Assembly: GCF_002005405.1 (NCBI RefSeq)
Contig: NZ_CP019728.1
Coordinates: 1,703,501-1,767,500, forward strand
Length of the DNA: 64,000 nucleotides
Source of the DNA: Jeotgalibaca dankookensis
GTDB lineage: Bacteria; Bacillota; Bacilli; Lactobacillales; Aerococcaceae
Reading direction: 5' to 3'
Numbering within the stretch: the first letter of the stretch is position 1; every line of letters starts with the position of its first letter. Positions 7,385 through 16,649 of the stretch are shown here, piece after piece. The notes beneath the pieces are model-generated. The model was not told the origin of the DNA and ran no database searches. It worked only from the letters and a program-made list of their open reading frames with translations. The position numbers were made by a program, and so were the translations under genes.

Positions 7385-8947
7385 TTAGTCGTTACTTCTT
7401 ATTTTAAAACTTGGTTTACCGCTACCTTTTGATGATCCTTTACGGTCATCACGACGCTTGCCACCACTAGATGGACGGCTGTCACGGTCTTTGCTAAATG
7501 AACGGCCTTTGTTGTTGCGGTCTCCGGATTGACGACGATCGCCTGAACGGCTTCCGCCACTTTTTCCTTTGTATCCGCCACTCTTACCACGGTAGCCGCT
7601 GCCACCTTTTTTACCGCCACCACGGCTTGGTAATGGACGTTCTGGTGTAATCGTAACAGGAACTTCAGTCGCTTCTTTTGTTTGGCTTTTAATAAGTGCC
7701 GAAGCCAGTTCTTCTGTTGTGTATTTATCCATAAGGTGTTTAATTGCACGATCATACTTTTCTGATTCAGTTTCTTTAACAAGCGTATCAATTGAATCAA
7801 TTGCATTTTTCAGTTGACCAACTAACGCTTCTTCATCTGAAGGTGGACGCAATGGTGAGATTGCTTTTCCGGTTAGTTTTTCGATTGTGCGTAGGTAGCC
7901 CATTTCATTTGGTGTTACAAATGTAACGGACATACCTTCTTTACCAGCACGACCAGTACGGCCGATACGGTGAACATAACTTTCAGGATCTTGTGGAATA
8001 TCATAGTTATAAACGTGTGTTACACCTGTTATATCTAGACCACGTGCTGCAACGTCTGTCGCAACTAGAATATCTAAATTACCTGTTTTAAAGTCTTTTA
8101 GAACACTCATACGTTTTTTCTGAGTTAAGTCACCATGGATACCTTCAGCACGGTAACCACGAAGTTCTAGACCATTCGCTAATTCATCAACACGGCGTTT
8201 TGTACGTCCGAAGATAATGGTTAATTCTGGGTTTTGAACATCGAACAAACGAGTCATGTTATCAAATTTTTCGAAATCTTTACATTTCACAAAATATTGA
8301 TCAATCAGGTTTGCTTGCATTTCTGACGCTTTAATTTGAACGTGTTCTGGTGATTTCATGAATTTTACACCAATACGTTTAATTGCTGGCGGCATTGTTG
8401 CTGAGAACAAGAGTGTTTGACGTGTATCTGCTGGCGTTTCGGAAATAATTGCTTCGATGTCTTCCAAGAAGCCCATGTTCAGCATTTCGTCACCTTCATC
8501 TAAAACAAGTGTTTCAACATTGTTCAATTTTAAGGATTTACGACGGATTAGGTCTAACAGACGTCCGGGTGTTCCAACAACGATATGTGGATTGTTTTTC
8601 AAGGAGCGGATTTGACGGCCAATATCTGCGCCACCATAAACAACTTGTACGGATACGCGTTTTTCGCGACCTAAGCGGTACAATTCTTCTTGAGTTTGAA
8701 TCGCTAACTCACGTGTTGGTGCAATGACTAGTCCTTGAATCGCGCGTTTATTGCGATCAATTTTTTCTAGCATGGGTAATCCAAACGCTGCTGTCTTTCC
8801 TGTACCTGTTTGTGCTTGTCCAATAACGTCTAACCCCTTTAATCCTAAAGGTATAGTTTGCTCTTGGATTGGGGTAGTTTCTTCAAACCCCATAGCTTCG
8901 ATTGATTTAAGTAGTTCGGGAGATAATCCCAGTTCTGAAAATTTCAT
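7385..8947 (-). CDS. cshA: DEAD-box RNA helicase CshA-type, with a DEGD motif II
   Basis: A 520-residue ATP-dependent RNA helicase of mRNA turnover, ribosome assembly and cold adaptation. Visible motifs: Q motif ([10 protein letters not shown], about residue 24), motif I AQTGTGKT (45-52), PTRELA (77-82), TPGR (126-129), [13 protein letters not shown] and [10 protein letters not shown]. Motif II reads DEGD (150-153) where the family has DEAD, from a GGT codon at 8492-8494. After about residue 430 comes a basic, Gly-, Ser- and Arg-rich RNA-binding tail rich in GG, SG and DR repeats. Strong AGGAGG before the ATG. Monocistronic with a long leader. Confidence 0.93.
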   Translation of the reverse strand: MKFSELGLSPELLKSIEAMGFEETTPIQEQTIPLGLKGLDVIGQAQTGTGKTAAFGLPMLEKIDRNKRAIQGLVIAPTRELAIQTQEELYRLGREKRVSVQVVYGGADIGRQIRSLKNNPHIVVGTPGRLLDLIRRKSLKLNNVETLVLDEGDEMLNMGFLEDIEAIISETPADTRQTLLFSATMPPAIKRIGVKFMKSPEHVQIKASEMQANLIDQYFVKCKDFEKFDNMTRLFDVQNPELTIIFGRTKRRVDELANGLELRGYRAEGIHGDLTQKKRMSVLKDFKTGNLDILVATDVAARGLDITGVTHVYNYDIPQDPESYVHRIGRTGRAGKEGMSVTFVTPNEMGYLRTIEKLTGKAISPLRPPSDEEALVGQLKNAIDSIDTLVKETESEKYDRAIKHLMDKYTTEELASALIKSQTKEATEVPVTITPERPLPSRGGGKKGGSGYRGKSGGYKGKSGGSRSGDRRQSGDRNNKGRSFSKDRDSRPSSGGKRRDDRKGSSKGSGKPSFKIRSND

Positions 8948-9154
8948 GTTTCCTCCTAGTTTTTGAGAAACATTAGAGAGTTTTATAAAATCGTAAGATG
9001 GCGTCTAGCTCTGCCTTCTCAATCCTCTAAATTTGTAGATATCAAATATCATATGCAAATGATTAGATAATCCTTTGAATAGTAAGTTTGTTGGTCTCAT
9101 TCTTCATTCCTGAAGAAAAACCCTCTGTTATTCCTCTATTTTTTAACATCTTTA

Positions 9155-9183
9155 ATCCTAACATAGCTTTTGAATATTTGCAA
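9155..9183 (-). promoter_or_regulatory. Probable sigma-A promoter of cshA within a 355-bp gene-free stretch
   Basis: Minus-strand TTGCAA, a 17-nt spacer and TAGGAT, about 210 nt before the cshA ATG, so the mRNA would have a long leader. The gene-free stretch 8948-9302 otherwise holds only AT-rich DNA; I see no riboswitch or small gene in it. Confidence 0.4.
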
Positions 9184-9302
9184 GTATTTTATCCAAATAA
9201 TGAAAATTAATAACATCAATATGCCTTAAATGTCGTTACTTTTTAGTATAAATAGTCACGATTGTTTCATTTTATTATGAAATAAGTTTTAAAATATTGT
9301 TA

Positions 9303-10685
9303 TCAATAAGATACTCGCAAGCTTTTTACAACCGATAACAAATCAGTTCCAAAACTTGCTTTAATTAAGAGTTGGTCGTTCTCCTCAAGCGTATTCTGAA
9401 GAGCCGAAACCAGCGGTGCTTTATCACCTTTAATGTAATGTAAACGCTCAGATGGAAAAGTTTCTTTAAGCGCTTCAAATAAAGCAGACATTTCTTCGCC
9501 ATAGAGATAAATTTGATCGAAATGCTCAGGATCAATAGCAGTTGCTAAATCTGCATGAAGTTTTTCAGATTGCTCACCTAATTCTAAAATGTCTCCAAGC
9601 AAGATAAAACGACGCCCTTCATTAGGTAAGTGACGATACGCTTCTAAAACAGCCTTCATTGAAGTTGGACTAGCATTATACGCATCATTTAAAATTTGTG
9701 AACCCTTGATTCCAGGCACCCATTGGCTACGATTTTCTGTCAGTTCAAAATGCTCTAAATAACCCTTTGCATCCAACATCGAAATCCCAAAGTGTTCTGC
9801 AATGCAGAGCGCTACTAGTGCATTTTGCACGTTATATTCGCCTAAAACGGGAATTGAAAAAATCACCGTCTCATCAATATTAACCTTAAATGATGTTTCT
9901 TCTTTACCACTTTGAATCCCGTAAGCATAGACACTAGCAGTGTGATCAATCCCAAACGTTGCTTTATGATAGTCCCCTTGGATTGGCATTTCTTCTCGCA
10001 AAAGTGGCTCATCAATTGGGTAAATAAAGAGCCCATCAGACTTTAGCCCTTCAAGAATCTCTAGTTTAGCTTTTGCGATATTACGGCGACTTCCGAGAAA
10101 TTCCAGATGACTTTCGCCAATCAAAGTAATCGCTGCAACATCAGGCGTCGCAAGTTTACTTAGCAAAGAAATTTCACCAAATCCCGACATACCCATTTCT
10201 AAAACGACAACTTCTGTATCCGCCGGCATTTCTAAAATGGTATACGGTAAGCCAATTTCATTATTGTAGTTCCCTTCGGTTTTATGGACGTTATATTTAG
10301 CATTTAAGACAGCTGCAGTCATATCTTTCGTGGTCGTCTTACCATTGCTACCGGTTATAGCCACGACCTTAGGATTTATTTCATTTAAATAAGCTCGAGC
10401 TAGGTCCTGTAAAGCAGTGAGTGTATCCTTTACTAAAATGACCGCGATGCCTTCTGGTGCTTCCTCTTCTGGTGCACTCCACAAGGTAGCAGTAGCGCCA
10501 TTAGCAATAGCTGCTTGCACATAGTCATGGCCATCCGTAGCTCCTTTTAGTGGTACAAACAGACTTTCTCGTGATGCTTTACGTGAATCGAAGACCACAC
10601 TCGTAATTTCCGCAAAACGGTTATCTGAACTATAATCAATAGCTTTAACCGCTTTTACGACATCAATAATACGCATTGGTTTCAT
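9303..10685 (-). CDS. murF: UDP-N-acetylmuramoyl-tripeptide--D-alanyl-D-alanine ligase
   Basis: A 460-residue Mur ligase that adds D-Ala-D-Ala to the UDP-MurNAc tripeptide in the cytoplasm. N-terminal substrate domain with VVFDSRKASRESLFVPLKG (about residues 30-48), ATP-binding AITGSNGKTTTKD (about 109-121), central-domain EMGMSGFGEI, and the C-terminal domain with NDAYNASPTSM and ILLGDILELG. It follows ddl, which makes its substrate; a terminator between them suggests partly separate transcripts. AAGGG-type ribosome binding site upstream. Confidence 0.95.
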   Translation of the reverse strand: MKPMRIIDVVKAVKAIDYSSDNRFAEITSVVFDSRKASRESLFVPLKGATDGHDYVQAAIANGATATLWSAPEEEAPEGIAVILVKDTLTALQDLARAYLNEINPKVVAITGSNGKTTTKDMTAAVLNAKYNVHKTEGNYNNEIGLPYTILEMPADTEVVVLEMGMSGFGEISLLSKLATPDVAAITLIGESHLEFLGSRRNIAKAKLEILEGLKSDGLFIYPIDEPLLREEMPIQGDYHKATFGIDHTASVYAYGIQSGKEETSFKVNIDETVIFSIPVLGEYNVQNALVALCIAEHFGISMLDAKGYLEHFELTENRSQWVPGIKGSQILNDAYNASPTSMKAVLEAYRHLPNEGRRFILLGDILELGEQSEKLHADLATAIDPEHFDQIYLYGEEMSALFEALKETFPSERLHYIKGDKAPLVSALQNTLEENDQLLIKASFGTDLLSVVKSLRVSY

Positions 10686-10705
10686 ATTATCTTCATCCCT
10701 TCTCT

Positions 10706-10738
10706 ATAAAAAAAACCGTCTCTTGACCAGACGGTTTT
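10706..10738 (-). terminator. Intrinsic terminator between ddl and murF
   Basis: AAACCGTCT (10714-10722) pairs with AGACGGTTT (10729-10737); on the minus strand it is followed by eight T. It should end the ddl transcript, or attenuate read-through into murF. Confidence 0.85.
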
Positions 10739-10752
10739 CAGCATAACGTACT

Positions 10753-11838
10753 TTAGTTTACTTGGACACGACTAATCTTACTTGAATAGCGTTTCAAAGC
10801 TAATTGAATTAATTCCTCTACAAGGTCACTGTATTTTAATCCAGCTTGTTCCCATAGCAAAGGATACATCGAAAATTTAGTGAAACCTGGTAGAGTATTC
10901 ACTTCATTTAAATAAATTTCATTGTTACTGGTGACGAAAAAGTCGCATCGACTCAAGCCAGTCCCATCCAGAACACGAAAAGCTGAAGTAGCATACTCTT
11001 GAAGTTTCTCAACTAATTCATTAGGTATCTCCGCTGGAATACTGAGTTCCGTTGTATTATTAATATATTTTTCTTCATAATTATAAAAGTCCGTATGTTT
11101 AATAATTTCTCCAGCTGGTGATGCGTGGACATCATCGTTGCCTAGAATAGCTATCTCAATTTCACGCGCTTCTACACCTTGTTCTACTACGATTCGATGA
11201 TCATATTCAAACGCCATTTCAATCGCAATCCGTAGCTCTTCACGTGTAGCGGCTTTAGAAATACCAACGCTTGAACCCATATTGGCAGGTTTAACAAACA
11301 TTGGATAAATCAAAGTGCCTTCGCAACGTTGAAAAATAGCTTCTTGATCTTCTTGCCAATCGTAGCGCATAACGGGGACGTAAGGTAATTGCGGAAGACC
11401 TGCTTGTTGGAATAATTGTTTTGAGATAATTTTGTCCATTCCGGCAGCACTTGCTAATACACCACATCCTACATACGGCATATCAAGCACTTCGAATAAG
11501 CCTTGAACGGTCCCATCTTCGCCATTAGGGCCATGTAGAACAGGAAAAACGACGGCATCCTCTGATTGGATTGCTGCTGGTGAAATCTTTATACCAACTG
11601 AATGTTCCCCTTCTTCTGTGGCCATTCTTTTTGTGTCTCCTGCTTGTAGTCGAAGAAACTCAGAGTGCGCTAAAGGTTGGGATAACAATTCTCCCTCTAA
11701 CCATTCACCATCTCTAGTGATATATATCGGTACAACATCGTAATAATTGTAATATATTTCTTTAACAATGGAGTGAGCTGTCAGAATTGAAATGTCATGT
11801 TCTGCACTCTTTCCCCCGTATATTAGAAAGACTTTCAT
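10753..11838 (-). CDS. ddl: D-alanine--D-alanine ligase
   Basis: A 361-residue ATP-grasp ligase making the D-Ala-D-Ala dipeptide. Visible motifs are GGKSAEHD (residues 8-15), HGPNGEDGTVQG, FVKPANMGSSVGISK, and SRCDFFV ... NEVNTLPGFT. In the omega loop FYNYEEKY, the last residue is tyrosine, at the position equivalent to Tyr216 of E. coli DdlB. Tyrosine there goes with D-Ala-D-Ala rather than D-Ala-D-lactate synthesis, so the organism should lack the intrinsic vancomycin resistance of some lactobacilli and leuconostocs. AAGGAG ribosome binding site. Confidence 0.95.
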   Translation of the reverse strand: MKVFLIYGGKSAEHDISILTAHSIVKEIYYNYYDVVPIYITRDGEWLEGELLSQPLAHSEFLRLQAGDTKRMATEEGEHSVGIKISPAAIQSEDAVVFPVLHGPNGEDGTVQGLFEVLDMPYVGCGVLASAAGMDKIISKQLFQQAGLPQLPYVPVMRYDWQEDQEAIFQRCEGTLIYPMFVKPANMGSSVGISKAATREELRIAIEMAFEYDHRIVVEQGVEAREIEIAILGNDDVHASPAGEIIKHTDFYNYEEKYINNTTELSIPAEIPNELVEKLQEYATSAFRVLDGTGLSRCDFFVTSNNEIYLNEVNTLPGFTKFSMYPLLWEQAGLKYSDLVEELIQLALKRYSSKISRVQVN

Positions 11839-11951
11839 ATGTTATCTCCTTAGTTTCATAAGCGAATTTATAAAATTACCAACGTTATTGTAACACACTC
11901 AAAGGGTCTGTGGGATTATAAAAAAGAACTTTTCAATTCAATCGGCTTATC

Positions 11952-12701
11952 TTAACTGAGGTCGTAATCAAGTCCCCAAACATCTGTCTCTTTATTATAT
12001 GTCAGCGAGCCTACTGCTTCAGTATCACTAAAAGGCGTTTTCATTGTCGCGAGTTTGTCTTCCACAATAAAAATAGGAACTGTATAGACTGCATCCGTTA
12101 TTGTCATTTGTTTAAATGAAAAACAGACACCCTCTCTAAATAAGCGAATCATTTCTTGCTTGTCTGAGATTTGAAAAGCTGATACAGTTTGTTCTTTTTG
12201 AAAGATTCTCTTTCTTGTATTGACGAATTTCTCCATCCTTTTACTGATTGCATCCGCAAAATGGTCTAAAAATTCATCGAGATAGCGATAATAAATTTTT
12301 GTGAAGCCGTTTTGCATCGTTAGGTAGATGTAATTATTTTGGAGTTTGTAATAGAATGGTGAATGGAGGTAATTGTGCGCGTGTCCAATGTACAAGATTT
12401 CTGAAATTTCTACAGGCGTAAGTTGATGTAACATTTCAATATTAGAAAAGTCTATCCAAGATCCTACTTTATGGGGTTGTGCTAATCCATCTTTTAGGAA
12501 GGAAATAACATTCGCTTGCCCTCTAATCGTTTGAAATCCAGTATAATCGTCATAAGTGCCATTTGTATAATCATTTTTTATTAATAAAATATTTTTAGGA
12601 ATATTTTTTAGTGGTATATCTTTTACTTGGCCTACAATTCCCTTACTGAGAACGTTATTGCCAACCGTATCGTAATACACGTAAATAATTTCTTCGGGCA
12701 T
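11952..12701 (-). CDS. Protein of unknown function, 249 residues
   Basis: I do not recognise this protein. It is soluble-looking, without a signal peptide or membrane segment, and rich in Tyr, Ile and Asn. Recognisable stretches are EIIYVYYDTVGNN at the start, EILYIGHAHNYLHSPFYYKL in the middle and a basic KRMEKFVNTRKRIF segment. A clear GGGAGG ribosome binding site precedes the ATG, and it is transcribed away from the SMI1/KNR4 gene, so it is probably real. The central part could bind a peptide or nucleic acid, but nothing in the sequence shows it. Confidence 0.6.
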   Translation of the reverse strand: MPEEIIYVYYDTVGNNVLSKGIVGQVKDIPLKNIPKNILLIKNDYTNGTYDDYTGFQTIRGQANVISFLKDGLAQPHKVGSWIDFSNIEMLHQLTPVEISEILYIGHAHNYLHSPFYYKLQNNYIYLTMQNGFTKIYYRYLDEFLDHFADAISKRMEKFVNTRKRIFQKEQTVSAFQISDKQEMIRLFREGVCFSFKQMTITDAVYTVPIFIVEDKLATMKTPFSDTEAVGSLTYNKETDVWGLDYDLS

Positions 12702-12858
12702 TTGCCATCCTCCCTTCTCATAATTGTCTCTATCTAGTTTACTATTTATAAGGATTCAATAGGTATCAACCTCATGTTAATGTTATTACAATTATATATC
12801 TTTTATCTTATTTATCTAGCAAAATGAGTTTATAAATTTATTAAGGGGATGTCTTTTA

Positions 12859-13590
12859 ATGAAAACCTACTTATTTCCAACTAATTTAGAGGAGAACTTG
12901 GCAATATCCTACCAGAAAAAGCAACTAACTCCTACTTTATCAACGGAAGATCTACCAGAAAGTTACCTAACGTTACTACGGGAACAAAATGGTGGTTATG
13001 TTCGTAAGCTTATTGTTCCCACTAAAGAGCCTACCTCTGATGGTTTGGATTATGCCTATCTTCATTATATTTTTGGGCTTCATTCTATAAGAGCATTTAC
13101 AATTCCTTATCAGGATTTTCTACCGGACTATTTTATTATCTTCAGCGCCCATCAGCAACAGTATTTTGCTTTTGATTATTCAAAACAAGGGGATGAGCCT
13201 AGTATTCGGTATATCGATACCGAAACAGACAATTGGCAAACAGTTGCACCTAACTTCACTCATTTTCTAGAAGAGTTAAAAAAAGGGGAAGAAGCGCTTC
13301 CCCTTATTGGTGCGTTCACACAAATTCAAGCGAATCATGCCTTTTTAATGGTTCAAGATTCACAACGGTTAGAGGCACTTTTCCAACATCTTGAAGCCAT
13401 TGAAGATAAGCACTGGTATTTTGAATGGCTTTATTATTTTGCAAAACAAGATAACTACCGTCAAATCGTTTTTTCAGCTTTGGAAACACAAATTAGTTAT
13501 TTTCGTTTGTATTTACCAAACAATGCACAAGAGGTTTTTGATTTATTTCCAGAAAAAGCTGCTTGGATCCAGTCCGAGTTAACTGTTTAA
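12859..13590 (+). CDS. SMI1/KNR4-type domain protein
   Basis: A 243-residue protein whose first 150 residues fit the SMI1/KNR4 (SUKH) pattern: LPESYLTLLREQNGGYV near residue 33, then IFGLHSIRAF, DYFIIFSAHQQQYFAFDYSK and a terminal FTHFLEELKKG helix. SUKH proteins often act as immunity proteins to contact-dependent or secreted toxins, but single housekeeping copies are common in Firmicutes. No toxin gene is adjacent, so a role in immunity is not supported here. The C-terminal 100 residues are helical and unassigned. It ends at a shared terminator with rpmE2. Confidence 0.75.
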   Translation: MKTYLFPTNLEENLAISYQKKQLTPTLSTEDLPESYLTLLREQNGGYVRKLIVPTKEPTSDGLDYAYLHYIFGLHSIRAFTIPYQDFLPDYFIIFSAHQQQYFAFDYSKQGDEPSIRYIDTETDNWQTVAPNFTHFLEELKKGEEALPLIGAFTQIQANHAFLMVQDSQRLEALFQHLEAIEDKHWYFEWLYYFAKQDNYRQIVFSALETQISYFRLYLPNNAQEVFDLFPEKAAWIQSELTV

Positions 13591-13596
13591 AGAATA

Positions 13597-13628
13597 CAAA
13601 AAAACCAGCCCCGTAAAGGACTGGTTTT
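13597..13628. terminator. Bidirectional terminator between the SMI1/KNR4 gene and rpmE2
   Basis: AAAACCAG (13601-13608) pairs with CTGGTTTT (13621-13628). T runs are present in both directions, serving both convergent genes. Confidence 0.8.
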
Positions 13629-13640
13629 CTGCTTTTAAAA

Positions 13641-13919
13641 TTATGCTTCTGTTTCTTCGTCTTCTTCTGTTTCTGTTTTGAAGCCGTATTTTTTGTTGAA
13701 ACGGCCCACGCGTCCTTCTGCTTGCGCAAATTTTTGACGACCAGTGTAGAAGGGATGAGAATCTGAAGTTACTTCCATACGAATTAATGGGTATGTGTTA
13801 CCGTCTTCCCATTCAACAGTTTCGCTTGAACCTTTAGTTGAACCTGAAAGGAATTTAAATCCTGTTGAAGTGTCCATGAACACAACTTGTTGGTATTTTG
13901 GATGGATCTCTTGTTTCAT
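13641..13919 (-). CDS. rpmE2: 50S ribosomal protein L31, type B
   Basis: A 92-residue L31 that starts [20 protein letters not shown] and contains [13 protein letters not shown] and [11 protein letters not shown]. It lacks the CXXC zinc ligands of type A L31, so it is the zinc-independent form, and ends in an acidic tail. In Bacillus an rpmE gene follows rho; here rho is about 1.4 kb away with two genes between. AAAGGAG ribosome binding site. Confidence 0.95.
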   Translation of the reverse strand: MKQEIHPKYQQVVFMDTSTGFKFLSGSTKGSSETVEWEDGNTYPLIRMEVTSDSHPFYTGRQKFAQAEGRVGRFNKKYGFKTETEEDEETEA

Positions 13920-14084
13920 CGGTATTTCTCTCCTTTTTGCCCTGAATTATTTCCTAAATCAGAGATATTTGTGACTTCTGTCTTTAACATTAAGATAGTA
14001 ACATGCTAATTTTAATAATGCAAGGATAAGTTTTTCTGATGTGTGTTAAAATGGTGATAAAATAAGTTTCTAAAGGAGGCTACT

Positions 14085-14951
14085 ATGAAAAAATTTATTA
14101 TTACAACTGAAAGTGGTTCGGATCTATCTGAAGAATTAATCGAGCGCTATGACATCTACATTGTTCCCATGCACCTTAGTCTAGGCGATCGAACAATTGA
14201 TGATGGCAGTGTGCCGGTTGAAGAAATCTTTCAATTTTATGAAAAAACAAATATCCTTCCTAAAACTTCTGGTTCCACACCAGAAGATTACCGTTATGTA
14301 TTTGAAAAAATTGTGAAAAAATACCCTGAAGCACAGATTATCAATATTGCTTATTCAGCTGTAACAAGCGTTTCTTATAATTCGTGTCGGGTTGCTGCCG
14401 AAGCGTTCCCGAATGTCCATCTTGTTGACAGCAAAAACGTTTCCGCCGGCCTTACCGCTATTGTCGTCGCAACGGCACAATTTATTGAAGAAAATCCTGA
14501 TGTATCCCCGCAAGATGTCATTGCTTTTGTAGAAGAAATACGGGAACGAACACACTTTTCATTTTTACCACAATCATTAAGCTATTTACGCGCAGGGGGA
14601 CGCGTTTCGAACGTTCAATTTCTAGGGGCGAGTGTCCTTAAAATTCTTCCTACCATCGTTTTAAAGGACGGTTACCTCGTCGCTTCCAAAAAATACCGCG
14701 GTTCTTTTCAGCGTAGTATCAAAAAAATGGTTCTTGATTTCCTTAATGACTATGATATTGAGCCAGGAACAGTGACAGTTGGCGGTACACCGCGCTTATC
14801 AGAATCTGATGTCGTGATTGTGATTACTGAACTATCTTCCCACAACTTCCCAAATCCAAAAATTTTTGAAGCGGGTGCTGTTATTGCAAGCCACGGTGGC
14901 CCAGGTGCTTTCGGCCTTGTGGGTATAGAAAAAAAGAAAGGCAAGGACTAA
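14085..14951 (+). CDS. DegV family protein (fatty-acid binding, FakB-like)
   Basis: A 288-residue DegV-fold protein. It starts FIITTESGSDLSEELIERYDI, with TSGSTPEDY (about residues 63-71), the loop SVSYNSCRVAAE, and the C-terminal HGGPGAFGLVG that closes over the lipid. DegV/FakB proteins hold a fatty acid for phosphorylation by the kinase FakA, feeding exogenous fatty acids into phospholipids; FakA is not in this window. Strong AAAGGAGG ribosome binding site. Monocistronic, its stop codon lying in the loop of the terminator. Confidence 0.88.
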   Translation: MKKFIITTESGSDLSEELIERYDIYIVPMHLSLGDRTIDDGSVPVEEIFQFYEKTNILPKTSGSTPEDYRYVFEKIVKKYPEAQIINIAYSAVTSVSYNSCRVAAEAFPNVHLVDSKNVSAGLTAIVVATAQFIEENPDVSPQDVIAFVEEIRERTHFSFLPQSLSYLRAGGRVSNVQFLGASVLKILPTIVLKDGYLVASKKYRGSFQRSIKKMVLDFLNDYDIEPGTVTVGGTPRLSESDVVIVITELSSHNFPNPKIFEAGAVIASHGGPGAFGLVGIEKKKGKD

Positions 14952-14968
14952 TGTCCTCGCCTTTTTTG
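14938..14968. terminator. Terminator overlapping the degV-family stop codon
   Basis: GGCAAGGAC pairs with GTCCTCGCC around a loop that contains the TAA stop codon, followed by TTTTTTG. An A run upstream makes it work on the minus strand too, for the thioredoxin-like gene. Confidence 0.8.
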
Positions 14969-14970
14969 TC

Positions 14971-15321
14971 TTATTTAACTAATAATTCTGTTAATTTTTC
15001 TTCGGAAGCACTACTGTCAATATTTAGATTCGTAAATTCACCCGGTCCAGTAATTGTTACAACTTGAGGGACCAGAGGAACATTTAGTTTATCTCGAAGT
15101 GCCTTAATTTGTGAGTCCGTTTGCGTATTGATACTATTTAGATAGTGAACGGTAAGTCCATTTTCTTCTTGGACATGTTTCAACTTAGGTACAAATCTTT
15201 GGCAGAAAGGACACGTTGGTTTACCGATAAAAAGAATGGTTTCTTTACCTTCTTCCAGACGTTCTTCTACCTCTGTGGCATTTAACTCTATAAAATCACT
15301 TACTGCTGTTTGATAGTCCAT
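14971..15321 (-). CDS. Thioredoxin-like protein (PedC/BrcD type)
   Basis: A 116-residue thioredoxin fold with redox motif CPFC in ILFIGKPTCPFCQRFVPKL (about residues 29-47) and a cis-proline loop near LVPQVV. It resembles PedC/BrcD proteins, which accompany disulfide-bonded bacteriocins in some lactic acid bacteria. No bacteriocin precursor or exporter is next to it, so it is better read as a general thiol oxidoreductase. No signal peptide is visible, so it acts in the cytoplasm or leaves by an unrecognised route. Downstream of rho in the same direction. Confidence 0.75.
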   Translation of the reverse strand: MDYQTAVSDFIELNATEVEERLEEGKETILFIGKPTCPFCQRFVPKLKHVQEENGLTVHYLNSINTQTDSQIKALRDKLNVPLVPQVVTITGPGEFTNLNIDSSASEEKLTELLVK

Positions 15322-15361
15322 TTTAAAACCACCTTCCCTAAAAATATCATACCATCCCTTG

Positions 15362-16621
15362 TTAGTTCATCAAAGTAATTCGTTTGACGAAATCATCATT
15401 TGTTACTGTTGTTCGCAGTTGCTTTAAAAACTCTTCTGTATAATGCAAAGTATCGCCGCGCATTGTTTTCCGCAGTTTCCAAATTGCTTCCAGTTCTTTA
15501 CTATCTAATAATAGATCATCCCGACGTGTTCCCGATTTTTTAATATCAATCGCTGGGAAAATACGTCTTTCTGATAATTCTCGTGACAGAACCAGTTCCG
15601 AGTTTCCGGTTCCTTTAAATTCTTCATAGATAACATCGTCCATTCGGCTACCAGTATCAACCAATGCCGTTGAAATAATCGTTAAGCTACCGCCATCTTC
15701 TATATTTCGCGCCGCTCCAAAGAAGCGTTTTGGTCTATATAAAGCAGCCGGGTCTATCCCACCACTCAGTGTACGGCCACTTGGAGGAATCACGAGATTA
15801 TAAGCACGGGCTAAACGGGTAATACTATCCATTAAAATAACGACATCACGTTTGTCTTCTACTAAACGCATAGCGCGCTCTAAAACGAGTTCACTGACGC
15901 GGACGTGATTCGAGGGCTCTTGGTCAAAGGTTGAATAGACCACATCACCATCAACGCTTCTCTCAAGGTCCGTTACCTCTTCCGGTCTTTCATCGATTAA
16001 GAGCATAATCAATTCTACATCCGGATAGTTTTCACTAATTCCATTTGCAATACTCTTTAAGATCGAGGTTTTACCAGCTTTTGGTGGTGCAACGACTAGC
16101 CCTCTTTGTCCAAAGCCAATTGGCGAAATTAAATCAATCATTCGATTGGTAATATTTTTTTGGTTAATTTCCAAATTAATCCGTTTATTGGGATAGATAG
16201 GGGTTAAGCCCGGGAAATGCGTTCGCTCTTTGGCAAGATTAGGATCTTTCCCATTGACACTATTGACTTGCATTAAGCCATAATAGCGCTCGGATGATTT
16301 AGGCGGTCTTGCTTTTCCACCAACTTTATCCCCGTTTCTCAAATCAAAACGACGAATTTGCGAAGATGATATATAGATATCTTCTTGGCTAGGAGAATAG
16401 TTAATAGGTCTTAAAAAACCAAAACCTTCTGAAGAAATAATATCTAAAATACCTTCTGTCATAAAGAAGCCTTGCTTTTCTTCTTGAGCGCGGATAACCG
16501 CATGTGCTAATTCTTTTTTGTTCATTTGGCTGTAGTAAGGGATTTTGTATTCCTTGGCATAAGCATAAATTTCTTTTAATGTCTTTTGTTCTAGCTCACG
16601 CAAGTTCAGCATGTCTTTCAA
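15362..16621 (-). CDS. rho: Transcription termination factor Rho
   Basis: A 419-residue hexameric RNA helicase. It has a Rho N-terminal helical domain ([19 protein letters not shown]), a cold-shock RNA-binding domain ([16 protein letters not shown], about residues 57-72), Walker [13 protein letters not shown] (about 178-189), Walker [14 protein letters not shown], and the Q and R loops near [10 protein letters not shown] and GTRRDDLL. Start: TTG at 16621, 9 nt after AAGGAG. The first in-frame ATG would lie 18 nt away. It follows murA by 28 nt and is probably cotranscribed. Confidence 0.95.
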   Translation of the reverse strand: MKDMLNLRELEQKTLKEIYAYAKEYKIPYYSQMNKKELAHAVIRAQEEKQGFFMTEGILDIISSEGFGFLRPINYSPSQEDIYISSSQIRRFDLRNGDKVGGKARPPKSSERYYGLMQVNSVNGKDPNLAKERTHFPGLTPIYPNKRINLEINQKNITNRMIDLISPIGFGQRGLVVAPPKAGKTSILKSIANGISENYPDVELIMLLIDERPEEVTDLERSVDGDVVYSTFDQEPSNHVRVSELVLERAMRLVEDKRDVVILMDSITRLARAYNLVIPPSGRTLSGGIDPAALYRPKRFFGAARNIEDGGSLTIISTALVDTGSRMDDVIYEEFKGTGNSELVLSRELSERRIFPAIDIKKSGTRRDDLLLDSKELEAIWKLRKTMRGDTLHYTEEFLKQLRTTVTNDDFVKRITLMN

Positions 16622-16649
16622 AGTTTAGCACTCCTTGCAATAGTATTAA

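Noticed and set aside
14971..15321. Bacteriocin locus, suggested by the PedC/BrcD-like thioredoxin gene
   Set aside because: No precursor peptide, immunity gene or ABC exporter is near; the neighbours are housekeeping genes.
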